A stretch of 64,000 bases of DNA from Acidobacteriota bacterium (GTDB lineage Bacteria > Acidobacteriota > Blastocatellia > RBC074). The position numbers were made by a program, and so were the translations under genes. Shown piece after piece: positions 57,216-64,000 of this stretch. Within the stretch, counting starts at the first letter, position 1. Every line of letters starts with the position of its first letter. The notes under the pieces are model-generated. The model was not told where the DNA came from. It saw only the letters and a program-made list of their open reading frames with translations, and ran no database searches. The DNA lies in the NCBI GenBank assembly GCA_018268995.1, contig JAFDVL010000002.1, positions 59,415 through 123,414 on the forward strand. Direction: 5' to 3'.

Positions 57216-57521
57216 CTACTCGTCGCGCCATTGCTGAAGCTGCGTAACGTCCTTCTGCTGGTCTTCAGTCATCTTCGCGGCGAAGGTTTTTAACTCGGCA
57301 TGTGACGCTTTGTGCTGCGCCATCTTCGCCATCTCGATGCCCATCTGATGATGGTGAACCATCATGTCAATGTAATGCAGGTCGTAAGGCATGTTGTCCG
57401 TCTTTGCGCCTTGCGGCTTTGGCTTCATTTCGCCATGCCCGGGCGGATGCTGCGCCCAGGCGTTGGTAAGGGCGAATGCCGTGATTATCATCATAACTGC
57501 GGCTTGTAAGATCGTTTTCAT
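57216..57521 (-). CDS. DUF305 protein, N-terminal half of a TAG-interrupted two-domain protein
   Basis: 101 residues. Signal peptide (VMMIITAFALTNAWAQ), HPPGHGEM, then one DUF305 domain: DLHYIDMMVHHHQMGIEMAKMAQHKA and LKTFAAKMTEDQQKDVTQLQQWRDE. Ends at TAG 57218-57216. The frame stays open after the stop, through a Met-rich linker into a second DUF305 domain (to 56928). Many DUF305 proteins have two tandem domains, so the TAG probably truncated an original 197-residue protein, yet this half is complete on its own. Confidence 0.72.
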   Translation of the reverse strand: MKTILQAAVMMIITAFALTNAWAQHPPGHGEMKPKPQGAKTDNMPYDLHYIDMMVHHHQMGIEMAKMAQHKASHAELKTFAAKMTEDQQKDVTQLQQWRDE

Positions 57522-57566
57522 TTATTTTCCTACCTTTCTGTTATTCGCTCTTGAGCGTGAACATTT

Positions 57567-58331
57567 TTAACGTTGCCCGTCTTCCTCTGTACTACTTGCG
57601 GCGGCTACTTCGTCGTCATCGCCGCTATGCCGCCCTTTGAGTCCGCGCAGTGGCTGGTAATCACAAATGCTGAAATTGCGACAGAGCAGTTCCCGCATGG
57701 CATCAATTTCGCCTAACTGACCGTTGAGAATGCCTCGGCAATAGCGCTCTAAAGCTTTGTGTTTGAGTTCGGAAGCAACGAGGCATTCAAGTGTTCTCGT
57801 CGTTGCCTGATAGTGATGGCGGCTGAAGGTTTCAAGCCAGTAATGATTAAATTGCTCGCCCGCCGGAGTCTGTTCAAGCAATTGAATTTGCAAGCGATTT
57901 ACGGGGCGAATCTTCGGTTGATATTCAATCTTGTACCAGTCGCGCAAGAATCCCTGTGCTTCCAGAATCTCTTCCCGCTGCATGCGGTTGGCACGTCGAG
58001 CGAGCGACTTGATTTCATCTAGCGTAGCTTTGGCGGTGGTTGCGGAGAACGTGGGCGACGGCGAAGTGCCTTCTGATGGGGAAATGGCGGTATCTCGCGT
58101 AACGTCAGTTCCTGCGGCTAACTCTGTGATTCGCAGCGCAGAATAGTGATGGTCAATAATGAATTTCAGGTAGTTGATCTCGAACTGCGCGGTCAATCCT
58201 CGTCCTGGCTCATCGCCCCTTACTGTACCTCTGACGAGCGTCAGAACGCTCATCAGCAACAAGATCAAAAGCCCCCAGCGCAAAATGCGATTCCATAGTG
58301 ATGGCACATGATTAACTTTGTAATAAAACAT
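57567..58331 (-). CDS. Membrane-anchored DUF305-like helical protein
   Basis: 254 residues from ATG 58331, chosen because GGGGGAAG precedes it; the 105-residue extension reading into the next gene is just that gene in another frame. One N-terminal membrane helix (ILRWGLLILLLMSVLTLV), then KFIIDHHYSALRITELA, a DUF305-like HH motif, a Thr/Ser-rich insert, and a second half FNHYWLETFSRHHYQATTRTLECLV with another HH. It may be a two-copy DUF305 relative. In the copper cluster between Csp and DUF305 genes. Confidence 0.75.
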   Translation of the reverse strand: MFYYKVNHVPSLWNRILRWGLLILLLMSVLTLVRGTVRGDEPGRGLTAQFEINYLKFIIDHHYSALRITELAAGTDVTRDTAISPSEGTSPSPTFSATTAKATLDEIKSLARRANRMQREEILEAQGFLRDWYKIEYQPKIRPVNRLQIQLLEQTPAGEQFNHYWLETFSRHHYQATTRTLECLVASELKHKALERYCRGILNGQLGEIDAMRELLCRNFSICDYQPLRGLKGRHSGDDDEVAAASSTEEDGQR

Positions 58332-58407
58332 TTCTTCCCCCTCATAGAACAATGATGTAGCGTGTCTGGCTGGTACTCTGCGTGCGCAGCCAGACACCAA
58401 AAATTGC

Positions 58408-58767
58408 TTATACAGCTTGCGCCATTTGCTGACAGGACTCTGCACAACGGCGGCAAGCTTCAGCGCACGCTTGCATCCGTGCATCGTTGCCCATCTGCTC
58501 ACAGCTTTCGGCGCAACGTTGACAGACTTCAGCGCACGCCGCACAGGTTTGCGTGTGAAGGTCAGAGCCGCGCAACATAAAGTCGGCGCTGGTTTGACAG
58601 ATTTGTGCGCAATCCAGCAATAACCGAATATGCTGCGCGTCCGCATGCATCCCGCCTTGTTCCAGGCAGTAAGTAACCGTTTCCAAACAAACAGAGTGAC
58701 AATTCAGGCATTCCTGAATGCACTGTTGCATAGCTCCGCTATGTTGTGTCTTGGCGTGACTTGCCAT
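58408..58767 (-). CDS. csp: Four-helix-bundle copper-storage protein (Csp family)
   Basis: 119 residues, Cys-rich. Pattern CIQECLNCHSVCLETVTYC, then CAQICQ, CAACAEVCQRCAESCEQM, and CAEACRRCAESC, with CxxxC repeats that line the core of Csp four-helix bundles and bind many Cu(I) ions. Strong AGGAGG before the ATG. No signal peptide, so it is probably the cytosolic Csp3-like type. First gene of the minus-strand pco cluster. Confidence 0.9.
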   Translation of the reverse strand: MASHAKTQHSGAMQQCIQECLNCHSVCLETVTYCLEQGGMHADAQHIRLLLDCAQICQTSADFMLRGSDLHTQTCAACAEVCQRCAESCEQMGNDARMQACAEACRRCAESCQQMAQAV

Positions 58768-58832
58768 AAGTTCCTCCTTATTGAAATGAACATTGATTGA
58801 ATGGCCGGAGGGGAATGGATAATAGGGGGGAA

Positions 58833-58869
58833 GTACATCATGTACTGTTTATGTACGTTGAGATGTACA
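58833..58869. promoter_or_regulatory. Cluster of four GTAC motifs (candidate regulator site)
   Basis: GTAC occurs at 58833, 58842, 58853 and 58865, steps of 9, 11 and 12 bp, close to helical spacing. Several are in TGTAC or TGTACA. A possible enhancer for the sigma-54 promoter about 120 bp downstream, or an operator for csp. Confidence 0.4.
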
Positions 58870-58984
58870 ACTACTGCAATACGGCCTTATTTGCATTGAC
58901 TTTTATTCAAGCCGTAAAGGTTCATAGCAATTCGGATGCCCACAGTATGCTTGTTGAAGCCGGCATTTCGGATGGGTCAAGTTC

Positions 58985-59000
58985 CGGCACACAAGATGCC
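58985..59000 (+). promoter_or_regulatory. Candidate sigma-54 (-24/-12) promoter
   Basis: CGGCAC-ACAAG-ATGCC has GG and GC separated by ten bases, as in the TGGCAC-N5-TTGCA consensus. The first base and the T of TTGC differ. It lies about 80 bp ahead of the exported-protein gene, and an NtrC-type regulator is encoded nearby. Confidence 0.45.
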
Positions 59001-59080
59001 TATTCTCTTATTTCACTGTTTCAATAAATTCGGGCAAAGGTTGTCTGAATCTGTCCCTAACTTTTCAAGGAGTGTATTTA

Positions 59081-59461
59081 ATGCAAAAGAAATTTTCAGT
59101 TTTCCTCATCCTCTCTCTTTTCGTGGTTGCCGTCACGACTGCGTGGGCGCACGAGAAAGTGAAACTGACAGGCTATGTGGTAGATGTCATGTGCTTTGCG
59201 GATCACCTCAAAGACAAGCCGGAAGATGCGCTGAAAGCCGCGCAAGACCACGATAAAGAATGCGCGCTGATGGAGCATTGCGTGAAAAGCGGCTATGGCA
59301 TTTATGCGGAAGGCAAGTGGTATCCCTTCGACGCCAAAGGCAACGATTTGGCGAAAGCGATTTTTGAAAAATCAAAGCGCAGCAAAGAATTCAAGATGAC
59401 CGTCGAAGGCATGAAACATGACGGCAAAATTTTGGTTACGACGCTGGCTGAAGCGGAATAA
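59081..59461 (+). CDS. Exported protein of unknown function
   Basis: 126 residues from ATG 59081, with AAGGAG eight bases upstream (a GTG nine bases earlier is less likely). Signal peptide (FLILSLFVVAVTTAWA) ending before HEKVKLTGYVVDVMCFADHL. Three cysteines (VMCF, KECAL, HCVKSG) and several His suggest metal or disulfide chemistry. The fold is unknown. Only plus-strand gene in the right half of the window; a terminator lies 60 bp downstream. Confidence 0.75.
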   Translation: MQKKFSVFLILSLFVVAVTTAWAHEKVKLTGYVVDVMCFADHLKDKPEDALKAAQDHDKECALMEHCVKSGYGIYAEGKWYPFDAKGNDLAKAIFEKSKRSKEFKMTVEGMKHDGKILVTTLAEAE

Positions 59462-59520
59462 TCCAACTTCCGGTGGCTGTTTTCAGACAGTCAGGTGTTT
59501 GAAAATAGACAATTACTGAT

Positions 59521-59553
59521 CTCCTGCCGTAATTCGAGTCTTTACGGCAGGAG
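59521..59553. terminator. Bidirectional intrinsic-type terminator
   Basis: CTCCTGCCGTAA / TTACGGCAGGAG: a 12-bp perfect stem with a nine-base loop between the convergent ends of the gene at 59461 and the response-regulator gene at 59562. No long U tract on either side, but position and symmetry support a terminator. Confidence 0.75.
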
Positions 59554-59561
59554 AATCCAAT

Positions 59562-60953
59562 TCAAACTCCATCCGAATCTTCTGTGGTGGCTGATCCCAA
59601 GCCGAATTTTTGCATGCGATAAATCAAGGCACTGCGGGTAATGTTCAGATAACTTGCGGCGTGCGTCTGATTCCACTCATTCTTTTCCAACGCCTGGCGC
59701 AAAATCTCCCGCTCCACTTCTTCCAAGTCAATTCCGTCTTCCGGCAACTGAAGTAATACGTTCGCCGCATGGCTGGTTTCCGCTGTTAGATTTTCGGGCA
59801 AATCATTGACGGTGATTTCATCCGCATCGGAAATTACGGCTAAACGTTCGATGGTATGCTTCAGTTCCCGCACATTGCCCGGCCAGGCGTATGCCTGTAA
59901 ATAACGGAATACTTCTTTACTGAATCGCAAGGCCGGACGTGCTACTTTTTGCGCGATGTCGCGCAAGAAATATTCTGCCAAAAGTGGAATGTCGGCGCGG
60001 CGCTCACGCAAGGGCGGCAAGTGAACGGGGATAACCTTGAGCCGAAAATACAGGTCTTCGCGGAAGCGCCCGTCTTCCACCATCTTGGCAAGATCGCGGT
60101 TTGTAGCAGCAATGAATCGCACATCTGCCTGGCGCGTCTCGGTCTCGCCCACGCGCGTGAATTCGCCGCTTTCAATCACGCGCAAAAGTTTAACTTGCAA
60201 GGCCAGCGGCAAATCGCCGATTTCATCCAGCAGCACTGACCCTTTGTCAGCCGCTTCTATCTTGCCCCGTGTATTCGCCACAGCACCGGTAAACGCGCCT
60301 TTGCGCGCACCGAACAACTCAGATTCCAGTAAGCCTTCGGGAATTGCACCGCTGTTGATCGTGACAAAGGGAGCTTCACGCCGCGCACTTTGCTGATGCA
60401 GTGCTTTGGCAATCAATTCTTTGCCAGTGCCGCTTTCCCCCGTAATCAATACCGCCAGATCAGTTCGCGCGACTTTTTCGACCAGATTGAAAACGCGCTG
60501 CATCGCCACTGAAGAACCGATGATGTTATGCAGCGAGAATTTGCTTTCGATAAATTGTTTGAGCGAGCGGTTTTCACGTACCAGCGTCGTATACTCCAAA
60601 CCTTTTGCAACGGTTAGGAGCAATTCTTCGCGGTTGAATGGCTTGGTGATGTAATCATACGCACCGAGCTTCATGGCTGTGACTGCCGTTTCGATAGAAC
60701 CAAAAGCGGTGATGACTAGCACAACTGTATCAGAACTCATCACCGTAATGCGTCGCAGCAATTCGAGTCCGTTCATCTCCGCCATTTGAACATCCGTAAT
60801 GACCAAATCAACTGACTCTTCGGTGAAGAGTTCCAATCCGGCTTTCCCATCCATCGCCATCAAGACCCGATAGCCTGCTTCTGTCAGGTGATGGACAAGC
60901 ACTCGGCGTAAGCTATCATCGTCATCCACGAGCAGAATTGTTTTATCCGCCAT
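59562..60953 (-). CDS. NtrC-family sigma-54-dependent response regulator
   Basis: 463 residues from ATG 60953 (GGAGGAG upstream; the 22-residue longer frame overlaps the kinase). Receiver TILLVDDDDSLRRVL with acceptor Asp in DLVITDVQM; AAA+ domain with Walker A GESGTGKELIA, sigma-54 contact loop GAFTGA and Walker B SVLLDEIGDL; C-terminal Fis-type HTH EWNQTHAASYLNITRSALIYRMQKFGL. Activates sigma-54 promoters after phosphorylation. Overlaps the kinase gene by 11 bases. ZraR-like by neighbours. Confidence 0.95.
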   Translation of the reverse strand: MADKTILLVDDDDSLRRVLVHHLTEAGYRVLMAMDGKAGLELFTEESVDLVITDVQMAEMNGLELLRRITVMSSDTVVLVITAFGSIETAVTAMKLGAYDYITKPFNREELLLTVAKGLEYTTLVRENRSLKQFIESKFSLHNIIGSSVAMQRVFNLVEKVARTDLAVLITGESGTGKELIAKALHQQSARREAPFVTINSGAIPEGLLESELFGARKGAFTGAVANTRGKIEAADKGSVLLDEIGDLPLALQVKLLRVIESGEFTRVGETETRQADVRFIAATNRDLAKMVEDGRFREDLYFRLKVIPVHLPPLRERRADIPLLAEYFLRDIAQKVARPALRFSKEVFRYLQAYAWPGNVRELKHTIERLAVISDADEITVNDLPENLTAETSHAANVLLQLPEDGIDLEEVEREILRQALEKNEWNQTHAASYLNITRSALIYRMQKFGLGSATTEDSDGV

Positions 60954-62094
60954 GACCGTCTCCTCCACGAACTTTTGTTTTGTGTTGGGAGTTGCCGACT
61001 GTCTCGACTTGGGTAGCATTCAATGGAAGCCAGATTTCAAATTTCGCCCCGCCTTGTGCTGCCTCAGAAACGCAAATACGACCTCTTTGCTGACTCACCA
61101 AACGATGCGCAATCGCCAAGCCCAGACCAGTGCCGCGTGTTTTGGTTGTCACAAACGGACTGAACAGCTTATCGCGCACTGTGGCATCAATTCCTTTGCC
61201 GCTGTCCTGCACGGCAAGAACGAACTGCCCTTCTTGCTCCGCCAAGTTGATTTGCAGCGTTCCGCCTTGCGGCATGGCATCCAGCGCATTGAGAATCAGA
61301 TTGAGCAAAACCTGTTTCATCTGCTCTGCATCCATCATCACTGTCGGCAGATGATTTGTCTCATGGACAGCGATGGAAACGCGCGCCTGCGCAGCCTGCT
61401 TCTGTACCAGCTTGACGACGGAATCTACTACCTCACGCGGCGGCAGCAAGAGCATTTCTGACGAGCGTGGACGTGCGAACTGGAGAAAATCTGTCACGAG
61501 CCGATTGAGTCGTTCCACTTCGCGCTTGATGATCTCAATAAATTCGGCCCGTTCTTTGGGAACCGTTGTCTCCAATGCTTCCGCCGCACCTTTGATCGCC
61601 CCCAGAGGATTGCGAATTTCGTGAACGATAGCTGCCGACATCTGCCCTAGCGAAGCATGCCGATCTGCGAGCAGCAATTGATCCATTGTCGAGCGTAGTT
61701 CCTCATACGCATGTTTCAACTCTAAATTAGTTTGCTCTTTTTGCGCGCGTTCGCGTTGCTCGCGCTCCGCCAATAAGCCAGTCACAACCCCGATGACAAG
61801 GAACAGAATGGTTTCGGCAAATTGATTGATGGTGGAATGCTGATTCGCCCAATGCTGCACAATGTGCGGCAGGTACATTGCAGCACTCACTATTGAAGCT
61901 GTTAATCCACCCCGAAACCCATAACTATACGCCGCATAAATGATCGGCAAGTAATACAAACGCTGCGAAATCTCATGCCATAAGCCGCTTTTGCCGACTG
62001 TCTGGTAATGCAGTATGGTGATCAAAGCGATTGCGGTAAGCAGTAAGAACGGTTGCCAATCGCGCGTTTGTTTTTTGCGTGAAGGGTTACTCAT
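60943..62094 (-). CDS. Membrane sensor histidine kinase, partner of the NtrC-type regulator
   Basis: 383 residues from ATG 62094 (AAGGGA eight bases upstream; an earlier TTG is less likely). Four hydrophobic N-terminal segments (up to about residue 108) with almost no periplasmic loop, a coiled linker, then H-box SAAIVHEIRNPLGAIKG with His158, and ATPase motifs NLILNALDAM, VQDSGKGID and GTGLGLAIAHRLV. Signal probably sensed in the membrane; in this location a metal or envelope cue is plausible but unproven. Confidence 0.93.
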   Translation of the reverse strand: MSNPSRKKQTRDWQPFLLLTAIALITILHYQTVGKSGLWHEISQRLYYLPIIYAAYSYGFRGGLTASIVSAAMYLPHIVQHWANQHSTINQFAETILFLVIGVVTGLLAEREQRERAQKEQTNLELKHAYEELRSTMDQLLLADRHASLGQMSAAIVHEIRNPLGAIKGAAEALETTVPKERAEFIEIIKREVERLNRLVTDFLQFARPRSSEMLLLPPREVVDSVVKLVQKQAAQARVSIAVHETNHLPTVMMDAEQMKQVLLNLILNALDAMPQGGTLQINLAEQEGQFVLAVQDSGKGIDATVRDKLFSPFVTTKTRGTGLGLAIAHRLVSQQRGRICVSEAAQGGAKFEIWLPLNATQVETVGNSQHKTKVRGGDGHGG

Positions 62095-62201
62095 TGCCAA
62101 ATTCCCTTAAAATCATTTTTTTCTCAACCTCCGATCTGCTTTGCAATCACGTACCTTGATGAATAACCGCTTCACCAGGAATTGCCTTTCTATTTCGCAA
62201 C

Positions 62202-62741
62202 TCAGGGAGTCTTTGTAATTTTTGTTGTGTCTCCCGTTCGATGATCGGCGATTTGAAAGCGCAGGAATTTGTGAATGGCCGTAATGGCTTTGGAGTTACT
62301 TGTCACCAGGCGCACTTGACCACCGCGCGCTGTCTCCTCGAATTGATATTTAATGGCGGTCTTCAATTGCTTCATCGTGGGCACGCCGGGTGGTGTTTTG
62401 GCGTGAATTAGCATCGGCGCAGTGAAATCGCCCGCTGCAAATTTTCCCGCGATATGCTGCAAATGCGTCCTGATCTGATCTCGGCTCTTTGTGTCGTTGA
62501 AGTCTTTGGCTTCAACTTCGATTAGCCCGCCATCAGTGCGCAGTCGAAAATGATGGGTCGTCTTATCGTGTGCGAAGCCCATCACCTGATCGCCTCGTTT
62601 GTTAACCCCGGCGTGATGGTCGTCGTGTTGGTGACTGGATTGTTGCACTCCGCCACTGGCAGAAGCCGTGTTGATAACCCATAGCGTCGCCAGCAAGGAA
62701 CTAATGCAAACAGCCAAACGAAGATTCTGTTTGGTAGTCAT
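62202..62741 (-). CDS. Exported His-rich protein of unknown function
   Basis: 179 residues. Signal peptide (VCISSLLATLWVINTASA), then SSHQHDDHHAG, a His-rich stretch, and GDQVMGFAHDKTTHHFRLRTDGGLIEVEA, which recurs in homologues near copper genes as I remember, with several further His. No catalytic motif. AAGGAG precedes the ATG. Likely a periplasmic metal-binding protein encoded between the two-component system and the multicopper oxidase. Confidence 0.72.
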   Translation of the reverse strand: MTTKQNLRLAVCISSLLATLWVINTASASGGVQQSSHQHDDHHAGVNKRGDQVMGFAHDKTTHHFRLRTDGGLIEVEAKDFNDTKSRDQIRTHLQHIAGKFAAGDFTAPMLIHAKTPPGVPTMKQLKTAIKYQFEETARGGQVRLVTSNSKAITAIHKFLRFQIADHRTGDTTKITKTP

Positions 62742-62797
62742 TTTGTATTCTCCTTAAAAAGGGCCGCGCAGTATGTATAACCGCGCCGCCTTGAGTT

Positions 62798-64000
62798 TTA
62801 ATCGCTGTGTTTGTGTTCGGGCGTAGCTTTTGGTTTTTCAGTTTTCCCTTCTTTAATTATCGCCATGATCTGGCTGTATTTGTCTTCCGGCAGCACCCGC
62901 ACCAGATTCATCATGCCCATCATTGAGGCTGTCCAGCCGGGCGCGAGTCCCCATGTCTCCGGCTTGACCACTTCATCATCCACAATCATCATCATCATTT
63001 CGTCTTGCGGATAACCGGGGATTTTCTTCTTCTCCTCTTCCGTTAGCGCGACTGCGGTGCGCTGTTTCTTGACCAGCTTCATATTGCATTTGGGGCAAGA
63101 GCCTTCTTTGGTCGAAACCACTTCCGGGTGCATCGGACAGGCATAGATTTCAGGCGCTTTTTGCTTGACCAATTTCATATTGCACTTCGGACAGTTGCCC
63201 TCTTTATTGGAGCGCACTTCCGGGTGCATGGGGCAAGCGTACATTTCCACCTGCGCTGGTGTTGATTGCGCTACCAGATTGGAAACATTCGTTTCTGCCG
63301 ACGTAATGCCCATGCCGCGCCCCATGCCTGGGCCTAAGTCTTCGCTGAGCGCGTGCCCCTGGCGCACCACTCCCATTCCTTCTTCCATCCCTTTACCCGT
63401 TTCGGAACCGCTGCCGTGCGACATCGCCATCGGCCCAACCATCGAAACCATCTGGTTCATCATGTGGTGCGGCAGGTGACAATGCAGCATCCAGTCGCCT
63501 TCGTACTGCGCGACGAATTCGACATCGCGCGCTTGTGCCACGCCAACGATGACCGTATTGCCCGGAAACCAGGCCGATTCAGGAATGCGCCCGCCTTCCG
63601 TTCCCGTCACATAAAACTGGTGACCGTGTAAATGAATCGGGTGATGATCCATGCCGAGATTGACGATGCGAATGCGTATGCGCTCGCCTTTCTTCACAAT
63701 CATGGGGGTGGTTGCGGGCGCGGATTTGCCGTTGAGCGTCAGCCAGTTGAATTCCATCGCAAACGTGTTCGGCACATCGTTATTCGGCAGCAGCGCCCAG
63801 CCCTGCAAAATCATCGCAAAATCCTTGTCACAACGCGGCGCGTGCGGCGTTTTCGGATGAATGACGAACATCCCAATCATCCCCAGCATCTCCTGCATCG
63901 CGCCGTGTGAATGATAGAAAAATGTGCCATGCTGATTGACTGTGAATTCGTAAATAAAGATGCCGCCGGGTTCGATCATCGGTTGACTGATGTACGGCGT
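62798..64000 (-). CDS. Multicopper oxidase with two C-terminal heavy-metal-binding domains (5' end outside window)
   Basis: About 400 residues are in the window; the frame is open to base 64000 (Thr-Pro-Tyr-Ile-Ser-Gln-Pro before Met), so the start is beyond the edge. Copper motifs visible: YHSHGAM, HPIHLHGHQFYV and HCHLPHHMMNQM. Residues near the C-terminus form two heavy-metal-binding domains (YACPMHPEVRSNKEGNCPKCNMKL and YACPMHPEVVSTKEG then CPKCNMKL), then a helical tail with DDEVVKPETW. The fusion combines Cu oxidation with Cu binding. Confidence 0.9.
   Translation of the reverse strand, partial: TPYISQPMIEPGGIFIYEFTVNQHGTFFYHSHGAMQEMLGMIGMFVIHPKTPHAPRCDKDFAMILQGWALLPNNDVPNTFAMEFNWLTLNGKSAPATTPMIVKKGERIRIRIVNLGMDHHPIHLHGHQFYVTGTEGGRIPESAWFPGNTVIVGVAQARDVEFVAQYEGDWMLHCHLPHHMMNQMVSMVGPMAMSHGSGSETGKGMEEGMGVVRQGHALSEDLGPGMGRGMGITSAETNVSNLVAQSTPAQVEMYACPMHPEVRSNKEGNCPKCNMKLVKQKAPEIYACPMHPEVVSTKEGSCPKCNMKLVKKQRTAVALTEEEKKKIPGYPQDEMMMMIVDDEVVKPETWGLAPGWTASMMGMMNLVRVLPEDKYSQIMAIIKEGKTEKPKATPEHKHSD

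Larger units (their letters stand above)
58768..59080. other. Divergent 313-bp intergenic region between csp and an exported-protein gene
   Basis: No gene is visible here. The region holds the csp ribosome site, four GTAC-type repeats at 58833-58869 and a sigma-54-like promoter at 58985-59000 directed toward 59081. Confidence 0.6.

Noticed and set aside
58332..58646. N-terminal 105-residue extension of the DUF305-like membrane protein.
   Set aside because: It overlaps the csp gene in another frame; a good ribosome site precedes ATG 58331.

Overview
The window looks like a chromosomal heavy-metal resistance island from a diderm bacterium, most probably an Acidobacteriota member near Blastocatellia. 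This is inferred from a large Oar-like TonB receptor with an N-terminal carboxypeptidase-regulatory domain, a von Willebrand A protein of the type common in Acidobacteriota, Tat-exported multicopper oxidases and long co-directional operons. No rRNA, tRNA, CRISPR array, integrase or insertion sequence was recognised. The window cuts a CzcA-type RND pump at the left edge and a multicopper oxidase at the right edge.

Layout. 1-2176 (+): end of an RND pump and a PAP2 phosphatase. 2239-5254: arsenic locus, with arsI, arsN2, an exported orphan, an aquaglyceroporin and arsC on the minus strand, and arsR diverging across a region with two operator-like palindromes. 5271-8501 (+): a mercury locus behind a MerR-type promoter with a 20-bp spacer, encoding merR, a MerT-MerP fusion, a CopZ-like [2Fe-2S] metallochaperone, an exported HMA-thioredoxin fusion and an exported MerB (alkylmercury lyase) homologue. 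The last two genes contain three in-frame UGA codons. Each falls where the family has a functional cysteine (the first Cys of GMTCxxC; Cys96 and Cys159 of MerB), and each is followed 17-20 nt later by a hairpin with a G-bearing apical loop, two of them GGUC as in E. coli fdhF. I read them as selenocysteine codons. A selenium-dependent mercury system with a di-selenocysteine MerB is the main discovery candidate here.

9437-19813 and 24417-34036 (-): two paralogous Cus/Czc-type efflux operons with the same order: Cys-rich exported protein, TolC, membrane-fusion protein, RND pump, lytic transglycosylase, and a paralogous exported protein. In the second operon the pump and the transglycosylase are one 1,386-residue polypeptide. 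Between the operons lies a carbon-metabolism operon (ldh, pfkA, a receiver-like protein, and a glucan phosphorylase fused to a metal-binding YHS domain).

34255-46262 (-): a multicopper oxidase, a glycosyltransferase/methyltransferase cluster and two BNR-repeat exported proteins. 46286-64000 (mostly -): the TonB receptor, a CueR-like regulator with a Cu+-ATPase (two YHS and two heavy-metal-binding domains), PcoB/PcoA, several DUF305 proteins, a Csp-type copper-storage protein, a sigma-54 two-component system and another multicopper oxidase with metal-binding domains. Together the genes sense, detoxify, chaperone, oxidise, store and expel As, Hg and Cu/Ag-type metals, mostly in the envelope.
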